DNA from: Bacillota bacterium
GTDB lineage: Bacteria > Bacillota > UBA4882 > UBA8346
DNA: 64,000 bases
Assembly: GCA_012735315.1 (NCBI GenBank)
Contig: JAAYHS010000144.1
Span: 1-64,000, forward strand
Direction: 5' to 3'
The position numbers were made by a program, and so were the translations under genes. Under the pieces are notes generated by a model. That model made no database searches. It worked only from the letters and a program-made list of their open reading frames with translations, and was not told the DNA's origin. Each line of letters begins with the position of its first letter. Position 1 is the stretch's first letter. This document shows, in pieces, positions 1 to 8,666 of the stretch.

Positions 1-149
1 GCTGTTTTAATGCCTAAAGGCTTATTTCAGTGACTTCATTTTTATTAATTTGCCATAAATTAGCTCTCAATATCTTGGATATGGTCAAACTTAGTTTGAA
101 ATCTGGTCGTTTTTTCGGAGAAAATACATCTTTGAGGCTTGGGAAAATA

Positions 150-458
150 TTAAATCACGGATTCAGGTTTTTGTGTAATGCAGTTTTGTTCTGAACATTT
201 TAAAGATGATACATCATTGATACAAGGTAGAATGTCAAATTTTTCGGATGAAGAAAGACTTATTAAATGCCAAAAGAATTCAAATTTATTATTATATATA
301 TGAAAGAAGTCGAAAAATATCCGTTTTCCAGAAAGATATTTTATGTTTTGTGGACCCATATATGTCTTTTTAAATTCCCGATAAAAAAAATCAATTATAT
401 CTTCTTTAGAAGTTAAGCTAGAAATATCTAAAATAGGGGGTAATTTAGAAGAACGCAC
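150..458 (-). CDS. small protein paired with DUF3800 gene
   Basis: A 102-residue product of unknown function starting with GTG directly after the TAA of the DUF3800 gene, with no spacer. A GAGGGGGTG stretch inside the end of that gene, about 8 bases upstream, serves as ribosome binding site and decides the start, so the two are translationally coupled. The sequence is rich in aromatic residues (a segment around FFDFFHIYNNKFEFFWHLIS) and has two cysteines near the C-terminus. After the TAA stop the same frame stays open for a further 29 codons, so the stop could be a recent truncation; I cannot decide this. Base composition is very AT-rich, unlike the housekeeping genes to the right. Confidence 0.55.
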   Translation of the reverse strand: MRSSKLPPILDISSLTSKEDIIDFFYREFKKTYMGPQNIKYLSGKRIFFDFFHIYNNKFEFFWHLISLSSSEKFDILPCINDVSSLKCSEQNCITQKPESVI

Positions 459-1169
459 TTAGCGGCACCCCCTCGGAACCCAAATAAAGATGTTAAACTT
501 ACTTTCAGACCTTGATGTACTTTTCTCAAGATTGAGGCCTTTTTGTTTTAAATACTGAATAATTTTGTTTTTGGCATAGCTACTTCCTGGAGTGTTATAT
601 AAATTTCTATGTACATATGATAAAGCGCCATTTAGCAAATCAGTTAATTCAAGGACTTCTGATTCATGGGAACGAATTTGTTTTAAATCTTTGATAACAT
701 CTCGTTTAAAGTCATAAACGTTATTACATAATACTTCATGGAGCTTCCTAATTTTTGGACCACCCTGAGTATCTTTTATATCAATGAAAATTTTGTATTC
801 ATCTAGTGGGTCAATCATTGCGTCAAGTAATAAAAAATACATTTTATAGTACCAGAGGTTATAATCACCATAATTATAAAGACTATGATTAAGATTATCT
901 TTGTTTGTCGCAACAACTCCTCTATAACCTAAGGCTGGTTCTTTAAAAAAATAATCTATTATTTCAAAATAAAAATTGAGTTTTGTTTTAGAAACTTTTG
1001 TCCACTTAATTTCAAACCATGAACTTAAACCATGTTTAATTTTGATATTTCTTATATTCTCGTATATTTTCTTTTTTAAATTATTTGGGCATTTAATTGC
1101 ACCCAAAACCATAACTTTAGAGTTATCAAATTGCAAATGGCAGCTTTCATCACAATATATGTTAATCAA
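459..1169 (-). CDS. DUF3800 family protein
   Basis: A 236-residue protein with the DUF3800 signature: an N-terminal IYCDES motif (acidic pair at residues 7-8), a central IFIDIKD segment, and a C-terminal DLLNGALSY stretch. The family is thought to have an RNase H-like fold and often sits in mobile or defence-associated DNA; the biochemical activity is not established. It starts with TTG behind AGGTG with a 7-base spacer. Its stop abuts the GTG of a small downstream gene. The very low GC content compared with the region beyond 2 kb suggests horizontal transfer. Family assignment is fairly sure; a defence role is inference. Confidence 0.8.
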   Translation of the reverse strand: MINIYCDESCHLQFDNSKVMVLGAIKCPNNLKKKIYENIRNIKIKHGLSSWFEIKWTKVSKTKLNFYFEIIDYFFKEPALGYRGVVATNKDNLNHSLYNYGDYNLWYYKMYFLLLDAMIDPLDEYKIFIDIKDTQGGPKIRKLHEVLCNNVYDFKRDVIKDLKQIRSHESEVLELTDLLNGALSYVHRNLYNTPGSSYAKNKIIQYLKQKGLNLEKSTSRSESKFNIFIWVPRGCR

Positions 1170-1553
1170 AAAAAAACACCTTCTTATGGCAGTAATTCAA
1201 TATTAGTAATCATTTCGCTTTTTACTTAATAATTCCTTTTTTGGATTTAGTAATTAACCGATAAGGATAAGCGAAGATGATGTATTGCCATTTTGGGGAT
1301 TGTGATTTATATTGTAAAAAGGACAATCTAAGGTCTACAGGTAAATAACAAGAGCTATACTATTAAAAAGTATAATTGGGTTAAATACTCGATTTTTCTG
1401 TTTTCTCGTTTTTGCAGGAACAGATTTCAGAAAAAACAGGGTGTAGAATCAGACCACATGAAAGCTATATTTTTAATGTCGCAAATTGTAACGCAAAATG
1501 TGACACAAAGAAGGTGATTTTACCGGGTTAATCACCCGGTTTTTTCATTTTAT
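1170..1553. other. gene-less AT-rich stretch
   Basis: No convincing reading frame on either strand. It contains a rho-independent terminator pointing rightward near its end, although no plus-strand gene precedes it. It may hold the decayed remains of a mobile gene or an unrecognised small transcript. Confidence 0.5.
1522..1546 (+). terminator. orphan rho-independent terminator
   Basis: The hairpin ACCGGGT-TAATC-ACCCGGT is followed by six T residues on the plus strand. No plus-strand gene is visible upstream. Confidence 0.65.
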
Positions 1554-1689
1554 TATCACAAAGTCTCGGTGTACAAATGAATGGTGTACCATTAGGAAAA
1601 CAGTCCGGTGAAGCCTTTTCCGAACCCGCCCCCTGATAAAAAAAGACCTCGTAATCGAGATCTGGTTGATGAAATGTTGGTGAGCCATT
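1554..1689 (-). repeat. direct repeat copy 1: decayed duplicate of the tRNA-Lys 3' flank
   Basis: About 135 bases closely matching 1727-1860. Read on the minus strand it starts with ATGGCTCACCA, which is the acceptor 3' strand plus CCA of the tRNA-Lys gene with one change, followed by a copy of its terminator and the same downstream sequence. The body of a tRNA is absent. It is either the leftover of a deleted tandem tRNA-Lys gene or an attachment-site-like duplication. Confidence 0.75.
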
Positions 1690-1726
1690 GAAAACCCAGC
1701 ACGCTAAAAAGCAAAAGACTTTGTCT

Positions 1727-1849
1727 TATCACAAAGTCTCGTGTACTAATGAATGGCGCGCCATTAGGAAAACGGTCCGGTGGACCGTTTTCCGAACCCC
1801 GCCCGCTGATAAAAAAAGACCTCCTAACGAGATCCGGTTGATGAAGTGT

Positions 1850-1860
<11 letters not shown>
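1727..1860 (-). repeat. direct repeat copy 2: 3' flank of tRNA-Lys
   Basis: Partner of the copy at 1554-1689, about 173 bases away. It includes the tRNA-Lys acceptor end, the terminator, and a perfect 12-base-pair palindrome (GGAAAACGGTCC, loop GGT, GGACCGTTTTCC) that is decayed in copy 1. Confidence 0.75.
1811..1834 (-). terminator. terminator of the tRNA-Met/tRNA-Lys unit
   Basis: On the minus strand GATCTC-GTTAG-GAGGTC is followed by seven T residues, about 16 bases after the CCA end of tRNA-Lys. Confidence 0.75.
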
Positions 1861-1925
<65 letters not shown>

Positions 1926-1946
1926 AAATTTTAGATTTAAATGAGA

Positions 1947-2023
1947 TGGTGGCGGTGACTGGATTCGAACCAGTGACACTACGGGTATGAACCGTATGCT
2001 CTGACCAACTGAGCTACACCGCC
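1947..2023 (-). tRNA. tRNA-Met (anticodon CAT), elongator type
   Basis: A 77-nt cloverleaf with encoded CCA. The acceptor stem is GGCGGTG/CACCGCC and the anticodon stem is TACGG/CCGTA with loop TTCATAC. The paired first base and the lack of three consecutive G-C pairs in the anticodon stem argue against an initiator tRNA. A tRNA-Ile with modified CAT cannot be excluded, but the sequence resembles elongator tRNA-Met of Bacillus. Confidence 0.93.
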
Positions 2024-2199
2024 ATAGTAATAGCGCATTAGATATTATATTATAAACCGCAGTTTAAATCAATAGCTCACCGTTAGATTTTTATGGAAAA
2101 GCTTTCGCGCCAAGGAGAAAGAGCGATTTTTATGGTCAAAGGACGTTAGTCGATTTTACTAATGTTTTTGATTAAGCTCCTGCTTCTGCCCCCTGCCGC

Positions 2200-3501
2200 T
2201 TAACCTCCGCCGACCGTAACCACCCGGTCAAAGTATTTAAAATAATCTTTAAAGGTTTTTCCGGTACAATCCGGATTTTTAATCCTAATACCCGGAGTCC
2301 TCAATCCCAGTAAGGCGAAGGCCATCGCTACGCGATGATCATTATAGGTTTCGATCTCCGCCGGTCGGGGTTTTCCCGGATAAATGATCAAGCCGTCTCC
2401 ATACTCTTCCGCCCGGATTCCCGCTCTTTGCAATTCGTTGATGGTTGCCTCCATCCGGTTCGACTCATGGTATTTGATCAAACCGACATTCTTTATAATC
2501 GTCGGCGAAGAAGCATAGGGCGCCAGCGCGGCCAAAGTCAAGGTCTGATCGGGAGTCGCGCCGAGATCGACTTCAATGCCGGGAAATACGCCGCCGGGCG
2601 GGCCTTCCACCCGGATCCCTCCCTCCCGTTCTTCAATCCTGCTGCCGAGCTTTTTAAAAACCTCCAAAAATTGAATATCTCCTTGAAGGGAATCCAAGGT
2701 GACGCCTTTCACCAAGGCCGAGCCTCCGGTAAGGACCGCCGTTGCCCAAAAATAATTGGCGTTGGATACGTCCGGCTCAATTGAATAATCCCGGCCGCGA
2801 TATTTGTGGGGGGGTATCTTAAACTTACGAAATTGATCATTTTCAACCGCCACCCCGAAGTCGCGCATCATCCGGAGGGTCATTTCCACATAAGGACGGG
2901 CCGCTAAGTCCCCGTCCAGCTCGATTCCCAATCCGGCGCGGCCAAGACAGCCGACGAGCAACAGGGCGCTCAAAAATTGACTACTGATATTCGCTTGGAG
3001 AGTCACTCTCCCGTCCGGAGAACCGGCGCCTTTGACCAGTAACGGCAGACAGTCCGGCTGCTTTAAAAACTCAAACCGGGCCCCTAGTGATTTTAAAGCC
3101 TCCAAGAGCGGCTTCATCGGCCGGGCCGCCATTTGCGGCGAAGCGTCGATCAAATACTCACCCGCTGAAACCGCCAAAAAAGCCGTTAAAAACCGGGCGG
3201 CCGTCCCGGCGCTGCCGACATTAATCTCAGCCCGCCGCTTCGGGATCGATCCTCCTTCGCCCCTAACCTTGACTATTTTTTGGGCCTCGTCAACCTCCAC
3301 TTTAAATCCCAGTTTACTAAGGCAATCCATAAAATGGGCGCTGTCGTCGCTGAACAAAACATTACTTAAGCGCACTTCCCGGTCGCACAAGGCCGCAATT
3401 AACAAAGCCCGGTTGGTGATACTCTTCGAACCCGGCACTTCTATGGAAAAGACTAACGGACCGCCCGCAACCGGAACCTGATAATGAGTTTCAACAGCCA
3501 A
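2200..3501 (-). CDS. aroA: 3-phosphoshikimate 1-carboxyvinyltransferase (EPSP synthase)
   Basis: This cytoplasmic enzyme of the shikimate pathway transfers the enolpyruvyl group of phosphoenolpyruvate to shikimate 3-phosphate. Length (433 residues) is normal. The PGSKSITNRAL motif near residue 24 binds substrate, SAGTAARFLTA lies near residue 97, and YNDHRVAMAFALLGL near the C-terminus is the family signature. The motif SAGTAARF differs from the GNAGTAMRP of classical class I enzymes, so the protein belongs to a divergent subgroup. It lies 64 bases downstream of pgi in the same direction; no other shikimate genes are nearby. Confidence 0.95.
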   Translation of the reverse strand: MAVETHYQVPVAGGPLVFSIEVPGSKSITNRALLIAALCDREVRLSNVLFSDDSAHFMDCLSKLGFKVEVDEAQKIVKVRGEGGSIPKRRAEINVGSAGTAARFLTAFLAVSAGEYLIDASPQMAARPMKPLLEALKSLGARFEFLKQPDCLPLLVKGAGSPDGRVTLQANISSQFLSALLLVGCLGRAGLGIELDGDLAARPYVEMTLRMMRDFGVAVENDQFRKFKIPPHKYRGRDYSIEPDVSNANYFWATAVLTGGSALVKGVTLDSLQGDIQFLEVFKKLGSRIEEREGGIRVEGPPGGVFPGIEVDLGATPDQTLTLAALAPYASSPTIIKNVGLIKYHESNRMEATINELQRAGIRAEEYGDGLIIYPGKPRPAEIETYNDHRVAMAFALLGLRTPGIRIKNPDCTGKTFKDYFKYFDRVVTVGGG

Positions 3502-3565
3502 AATCGTTCACCTCAAACAGAAGCTCTATAGCTCGCCCCTTGATTTAGGCGCGCCTGAAAAAAGA

Positions 3566-4915
3566 TCATTTCAAACGGGCTTCCAATTCGGCCTTCTCCG
3601 TCTCGTATCCCGGTTTACCAAGCAGGGCAAACATATTCTTTTTATACGCCTCAACTCCGGGTTGATCGAAAGGATTGACCGCGTTCAAATATCCGCTTAG
3701 CCCGCAGGCTTTTTCGAAGAAATAAACTAAATTCCCGAAATAATACGGAGTGAGTTCCGGGACCCGGATTACGATATTGGGCACGCCGCCTTCATGGTGC
3801 GCCAACAAGGTGCCTTCGAAAGCTTTTTCATTGACGAACTCCAGCGTGCGGCCGGATAAGAAATTAAGGCCGTCGATGTTTTCCGGATCATCGGGAATCC
3901 TCACCGATTGCCGCGGCTTTTCCACCCAAAGCACGGTCTCGAACAGAACACGCCGCCCTTCTTGAATATATTGACCCATCGAATGTAAGTCGGTTGAAAA
4001 ATCGCAGGCCGCCGGGAAAATACCCCGTTGGTTCTTGCCTTCGCTTTCACCGAATAATTGCTTCCACCATTCGGCGAAATAATGGAGGCCCGGTTCGTAA
4101 TTGACCATTATTTCAATAAGCTTCCCCTTACGGTATAAAATGTTCCGGGCTACCGCGTATTGATAAGCGGGATTGTCGTCAAGAACCGGATTCCGGTATG
4201 CTTGATAAGCGCTGCGGGCGCCATCCATCACCTCTTGGATATCGATTCCGCCAACCGCCATTGGAAGCAAGCCCACCGGAGTCAACACCGAATATCTGCC
4301 GCCTACATTGTCCGGAATTACGGATTGCTTATATCCTTCGACATCGGCCAGTTTCTTCAAAGCCCCTTTGGCCCGATCGGTGGTGGCGTAAATACGCCGT
4401 TTGGCCCCTTCGGCCCCGTATTTCTTAACCAGTAAATCCTTGATTAAACGGAAAGCGATCGCCGGTTCGGTGGTGGTCCCCGACTTGGAAATTATATTCA
4501 CCGCAAAATCCTTTTCCGCTAAAACTTCCAACAACTCCGCGGTATAGGTGGAACTGATGGTTTGTCCCAGATAGTAAATCTGAGGCGTTTTTCTCCGTAC
4601 GGCTTGAACTTGATTATAAAAAGAATGGTTCAACATTTCAATGGCGGCCCTGGCTCCCAAGTAAGAGCCGCCGATTCCGATCACCACCAATGCTTCGGAG
4701 GTGTCGCCGATTTCTTGAGCCGCCGTTTGAATCGCTTTAAGCTCCTGAACATCATAGTTAACGGGGAGCTCAACCCAGCCTAAAAAATCGCCGCCCGCGC
4801 CCGTACCCTGATGCAGCGCGTCATGAGCGGCGCGCGCCTGTCCTTCCATCAACTTAAACTCTTCACTCAGAATAAACGGAGCGGTTTTCGACAAGTCCAG
4901 ACCAATATTTTTCAC
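3566..4915 (-). CDS. pgi: glucose-6-phosphate isomerase
   Basis: Interconverts glucose 6-phosphate and fructose 6-phosphate in glycolysis and gluconeogenesis. The 449-residue length fits the shorter Bacillus-type enzymes. Visible motifs are [14 protein letters not shown] (sugar-phosphate binding), [45 protein letters not shown] (catalytic glutamate) and the C-terminal [16 protein letters not shown] signature. It is followed by aroA and preceded by a 629-base gap, so it probably starts a transcription unit. Confidence 0.96.
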   Translation of the reverse strand: MKNIGLDLSKTAPFILSEEFKLMEGQARAAHDALHQGTGAGGDFLGWVELPVNYDVQELKAIQTAAQEIGDTSEALVVIGIGGSYLGARAAIEMLNHSFYNQVQAVRRKTPQIYYLGQTISSTYTAELLEVLAEKDFAVNIISKSGTTTEPAIAFRLIKDLLVKKYGAEGAKRRIYATTDRAKGALKKLADVEGYKQSVIPDNVGGRYSVLTPVGLLPMAVGGIDIQEVMDGARSAYQAYRNPVLDDNPAYQYAVARNILYRKGKLIEIMVNYEPGLHYFAEWWKQLFGESEGKNQRGIFPAACDFSTDLHSMGQYIQEGRRVLFETVLWVEKPRQSVRIPDDPENIDGLNFLSGRTLEFVNEKAFEGTLLAHHEGGVPNIVIRVPELTPYYFGNLVYFFEKACGLSGYLNAVNPFDQPGVEAYKKNMFALLGKPGYETEKAELEARLK

Positions 4916-5344
4916 AAGTTTCCCTCCAACTCATCGATTAATCTTTTTCTAAATTATATAAAATGAATTTGCATCAGATGAAATATTTTTCCTACTATTC
5001 TCCGAATCAAACTCAATTTCCTGCAGTTTACGGAAAACCTTTTTATTTTATCAGCAAATAGATTCTTTGGTCGTTTAATTTAGCGGAGCAGCTTAGTTAA
5101 GGGAAGAAAAACAGCGGTTTATGGGAAACTCCAAAACAATATCGAAAATTTCAATTCTCTGACAAGTGTTTTAGAATAGTCGTCGACTCTGGACCTCTCC
5201 ATGCCCGGCCGGGGCGCATTAACGGATGAAAATAGGGAAAACGAGCCATTCTTAGTTATAAAACCGCACAGCTGAATATCAAAAAATATTCTAATTCCCT
5301 TCTGGGATCAGCTATCCTTCGCATTCGGCTTCGAAGCATCACGG

Positions 5345-5377
5345 AGCCCGGTGAAACCGGGCTTTGGAATGCTTTTT
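5345..5377 (+). terminator. terminator-like hairpin without an obvious gene
   Basis: AGCCCGG-TGAAA-CCGGGCT is followed by TTGGAATGC and five T residues. An outer pairing GCATTC (5321-5326) with GAATGC (5367-5372) makes a longer arm ending at the T-run. Orientation is rightward. Confidence 0.5.
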
Positions 5378-5386
5378 ATTACTTAG

Positions 5387-5406
5387 CCGTGGGTTTGAAC
5401 CCGCGG
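5387..5406. repeat. 20-base near-perfect palindrome
   Basis: CCGTGGGTTTGAACCCGCGG has one mismatch between its arms. It may be an operator or part of an RNA hairpin. Confidence 0.45.
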
Positions 5407-5456
5407 CGAACAAATTTAGCTGAAATTTGCCTCGTTATTTTTTAAACGGGATAATA

Positions 5457-5484
5457 GCGGCGATTCATCATCAATTATCGCCGC
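5457..5484 (-). terminator. hairpin after Gfo/Idh gene
   Basis: GCGGCGAT and ATCGCCGC are separated by 12 bases and lie about 60 bases downstream of the oxidoreductase stop. There is no clean T-run, so terminator function is only possible. Confidence 0.35.
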
Positions 5485-5544
5485 TTACCGAATAAAGGTG
5501 TCCTGAATGGATTAATTTGCCGGCCGGTCTCGCTTGTTTCAAAA

Positions 5545-6585
5545 TCAAGCCAAGGCGTACTCCCGATCAACCTTTACGATCTCTTCATCCGTGATCGATT
5601 GCAAAATCGCAAATACGGTTTTAACGTCCCCCCATTCGACTTCCGGGGTAACCTTAATCGGTTCATTATATAATACCGCGTTGTAGAGATTTGACAATTC
5701 ATTGTAATAACCCCGTTCCGGCTGGAAGGACAGGGGTTCGATGCGGCCGTCGTTATGGAAAATATTGATAATCCCGCACTTGGTGTCCTCCAAATAAATC
5801 ATTCCCGCTTGGCAAAATATTCTCAAACCCACCAGTGGTTTTTGAGGTTCCTGACCCGCCGGATAATAAGAAAATTCCCCAATTACTCCATTAAGAAATT
5901 TAAGGTTGACGGTAATTGCGGCATAGGGACTGAAATCATCGCCTTGTTCGACCCCATAAGCCTGTAAGTGCTCAATCCCGCCGAAAACGTGTCGAATTCC
6001 CGCCAAATTATGAACGGCGGCATCCAAAATATCCCCTCCGGGATAATCCGGGTGTTGTCGCCACTCGGTGGCCGAAAAAGTATCCTTGGTCATGGCGCAT
6101 GGGAAACAACTGGTGCTGTGATAAATAAAGAAGACCGGGTCCCCGACTCTTTTTTCCCCGATTAACTTTTTAATTAAATTAAACTCCTCGCTATAACGGT
6201 AGTTTTCAGCGATTAATACTTTGCCGTCATACCGCTCGAAAATTCGTTTCGTGGCTAATGCCTGCTCTAAGGTAGCGCCCATCGGTTTTTCCAAGATCAC
6301 CGCTTTTCCGGTTTGGGCCGCCACTTCCGCAATCGGATGATTCTTGGAGATCGGAACTAAAATATCGATTACTTGAAGATCCGGCCTTTCCAACATTGCG
6401 TAATAGTCTGTAAATACATCCTTTCCCGGATCCAACCCCAGCAGCCGGCCCCATCTTTCAGCCCGGCTCCGATCAAGATCGCAAAGGGCGGCAATTTCAT
6501 ACTTATCGGCCAATTCCATAAAAGCCGGGTAATGTAACCTCTCCCAAGCCAAACCGGTTCCAATGACTCCAACTTTCAGTTTCAT
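5545..6585 (-). CDS. Gfo/Idh/MocA family oxidoreductase
   Basis: A predicted NAD(P)-dependent sugar or cyclitol dehydrogenase of about 346 residues. The N-terminal Rossmann fold shows KVGVIGTGLAW, and VILEKPMGATLEQA is the typical EKP motif whose lysine takes part in catalysis. A C-terminal alpha/beta substrate domain follows. The substrate cannot be told from sequence. ATG at 6585 is preferred because AAGGGG lies 8 bases upstream; an upstream in-frame GTG falls within that site. The ribosome binding site lies in the 3' arm of a hairpin after leuA. Confidence 0.85.
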   Translation of the reverse strand: MKLKVGVIGTGLAWERLHYPAFMELADKYEIAALCDLDRSRAERWGRLLGLDPGKDVFTDYYAMLERPDLQVIDILVPISKNHPIAEVAAQTGKAVILEKPMGATLEQALATKRIFERYDGKVLIAENYRYSEEFNLIKKLIGEKRVGDPVFFIYHSTSCFPCAMTKDTFSATEWRQHPDYPGGDILDAAVHNLAGIRHVFGGIEHLQAYGVEQGDDFSPYAAITVNLKFLNGVIGEFSYYPAGQEPQKPLVGLRIFCQAGMIYLEDTKCGIINIFHNDGRIEPLSFQPERGYYNELSNLYNAVLYNEPIKVTPEVEWGDVKTVFAILQSITDEEIVKVDREYALA

Positions 6586-6586
6586 A

Positions 6587-6627
6587 AAAAACACCCCTTT
6601 CCCGAGATATTTTCCCCGGAAAAGGGG
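6587..6627 (-). terminator. hairpin between leuA and Gfo/Idh gene
   Basis: On the minus strand CCCCTTTTCC pairs with GGGAAAGGGG (one mismatch) and is followed by TGTTTTTT just before the ATG of the downstream gene. It can end leuA transcription, and the same arm contains the AAGGGG ribosome binding site, so it may also limit translation of the downstream gene. Confidence 0.55.
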
Positions 6628-6653
6628 AAGGTCATGAGTATATTTTTGATCTT

Positions 6654-8165
6654 TTATTTATTTGAGGCTCTGATTATTTTATTTATGGCATGAAGATAAG
6701 CTAAAGCGCTGGCTTCAATGATGTCCGTCGAAAGTCCCCGGCCGATATAAGCGTTGCCGTTTTCCCTTACTTTGACGGTTACTTCTCCCAAAGCGTCCTC
6801 ACCGGAAGTCACCGCTTTAATATTATACTCATCGAGCTTCACCTTAAGCTTGGTGATGCGGTCAATCGCTTTATAAACGGCGTCGACCGGACCGTCTCCG
6901 CAGGAAGCTTCCTGAACCGGAGTTTCATCCACTTTTAAACGAATGGTGGCGGTCGGAATCGTGGAGTTCCCGGTGCTCACGTGGAGATACTCCAGTTCAA
7001 ACCGGTCGGCGACGGCTTGAAATTCATTTCTTACCAAAGCCTCCAAATCGGAATCGGTTACTTCTTTTTTCTTGTCCGCCAATTCAATAAACCGTTGGTA
7101 AATTTGTTCGATTTCCAATTCATCCAGATTATACCCCAACTCCAGGAGCCGGTTTTTAACCGCGTGACGTCCCGAATGTTTTCCTAAGACGATATTGCTT
7201 TGGCTTAGACCGATCGATTGCGGCGTCATAATCTCATAAGTCATCCGGTTTTTAAGCATTCCGTCTTGGTGAATGCCCGCCTCGTGAGCGAAGGCGTTGG
7301 AACCGACGATGGCCTTGTTATGTTGAACCGGTTTTCCGGTAAGCGTCGATACCAACCTGCTGGAACGGTAGATCTGTTCGGTGACGATTCTGGTGTCAGC
7401 CTTGAAATTCTCAGCCCGGGTTTTAATCGCCATCACCACTTCTTCCAACGCGGCATTACCGGCCCGTTCGCCCAAGCCGTTAATGGTGCATTCCACTTGG
7501 TCGGCGCCATTCTCGACCGCGGCCAGGGAATTGGCTACGGCCAAGCCCAGATCGTTATGGCAATGAACCGACAAAGACACTTTGTCGATACCCGGAGTAT
7601 TTTCCTTTAGATAGCGAATCAATCTGGCAAATTCACTGGGCATGGCATACCCCACCGTATCGGGAACGTTGATTACCGTAGCGCCGGCTTTAATCACTTC
7701 GCCGAAGATCCGGCACAGGAAATCCCAATCGCTTCGGGTGGCGTCTTCAGCGGAAAATTCCACATTAGGGCAGAGACCGCGAGCGTATTTAACCGCCTCT
7801 ACCGCCATCGCCACCACTTGATCGGGAGACTTATTCAATTTGTACTTCATGTGTATGTCCGAAGTGGCGATGAAAGTATGGATCAATGGGTTTTCCGCCT
7901 CTTTCAAGGCTTCCCAAGCCCGCTCAATATCGACTTTTACCGCGCGCGCCAAAGAACAAACGGTAACTCCCTTAATCTCGCGGGCAATCGTTTGAACCGA
8001 CGCAAAATCTCCGGGAGAGACTATTGCGAACCCGGCTTCAATAATATCCACATTTAATCGGGCTAACTGTCTGGCAATTTGTAATTTTTCTTCCACGTTC
8101 AGGTTGATCCCGGCTGATTGTTCTCCATCACGAAGAGTAGTATCGAAGATTTTAATCATTCTCAT
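6654..8165 (-). CDS. leuA: 2-isopropylmalate synthase
   Basis: Condenses 2-oxoisovalerate with acetyl-CoA in the first committed step of leucine synthesis. The 503 residues contain the DRE-TIM barrel ([13 protein letters not shown] at the start, [39 protein letters not shown]) and a C-terminal regulatory LeuA dimer domain after about residue 370, ending in [22 protein letters not shown]. That domain makes feedback control by leucine likely. A leucine-type T-box leader lies upstream. Start by AAGGAGG nine bases before ATG. No leuBCD follow. Confidence 0.96.
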   Translation of the reverse strand: MRMIKIFDTTLRDGEQSAGINLNVEEKLQIARQLARLNVDIIEAGFAIVSPGDFASVQTIAREIKGVTVCSLARAVKVDIERAWEALKEAENPLIHTFIATSDIHMKYKLNKSPDQVVAMAVEAVKYARGLCPNVEFSAEDATRSDWDFLCRIFGEVIKAGATVINVPDTVGYAMPSEFARLIRYLKENTPGIDKVSLSVHCHNDLGLAVANSLAAVENGADQVECTINGLGERAGNAALEEVVMAIKTRAENFKADTRIVTEQIYRSSRLVSTLTGKPVQHNKAIVGSNAFAHEAGIHQDGMLKNRMTYEIMTPQSIGLSQSNIVLGKHSGRHAVKNRLLELGYNLDELEIEQIYQRFIELADKKKEVTDSDLEALVRNEFQAVADRFELEYLHVSTGNSTIPTATIRLKVDETPVQEASCGDGPVDAVYKAIDRITKLKVKLDEYNIKAVTSGEDALGEVTVKVRENGNAYIGRGLSTDIIEASALAYLHAINKIIRASNK

Positions 8166-8291
8166 TTTAAGTAACCTCCTTATATATGATTGATATGGTT
8201 CTCAGGTTAGGCGAGCCGCCCAACGCTCCCTGGGCCCGTCGTTAAGCGCGAACTATCGATCTATAACCCAAGGAACTGATCGTCATAATCG

Positions 8292-8602
8292 AAAACCCTC
8301 GTCCCGACGTCGGGACGAGGGTATAATTCTCGTGGTACCACCCAAATTTACCATTTACATGGCCTCAACAACATTCCCTAATAACCACGCAGGCTACCAA
8401 GGAAAGTTTTCGCGATAACGGGCCGGACTTCCTTAGGGAAATCCCCCGGCTCCGCCTACTCAATATCCGAGGGATATCTTTAGGCGGGCGGCTCAGAGGG
8501 GAGTTTCAGATGTTGGGGCGCTGGTTTTCACCATCCACCAGCTCTCTATGGCCTTACCATCCTACCAACCTCTTCATCGCTTTTATTTTTAGATAATAAT
8601 TA
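8292..8602 (-). promoter_or_regulatory. T-box leader, leucine specifier (CTC)
   Basis: Leader RNA of leuA. The T-box core TGGGTGGTACCACG is at 8331-8344. The stem I region contains AGAGAGCTGG and GGTGAAAACC. The specifier loop reads GAAA-CTC-CCCTCTGAGC, placing the Leu codon CTC at 8501-8503 by alignment with the serA leader in this window. The terminator hairpin ACCCTCGTCCC/GGGACGAGGGT is at 8295-8322, followed by T residues. Uncharged tRNA-Leu(GAG) would favour the antiterminator and so expression. Confidence 0.92.
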
Positions 8603-8608
8603 AAAGAA

Positions 8609-8637
8609 ATTATACGACATAAAATTGGAAATGTCAA
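8609..8637 (-). promoter_or_regulatory. consensus sigma-A promoter of the leuA leader
   Basis: TTGACA (8632-8637), 17-base spacer, TATAAT (8609-8614) on the minus strand, just upstream of the T-box leader. Confidence 0.85.
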
Positions 8638-8666
8638 CAAAAATTAAATTTTTTTGTCCGACAATT

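Larger units (their letters stand above)
4916..5544. other. 629-base gap with several hairpins
   Basis: No coding frame is apparent. Three inverted repeats cluster at 5345-5377, 5387-5406 and 5457-5484; the first is a plus-strand terminator-like structure although no plus-strand gene is present. It may hold the pgi promoter and leader, the end of the Gfo/Idh transcript, or a small RNA. I recognise no known riboswitch. Confidence 0.5.
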
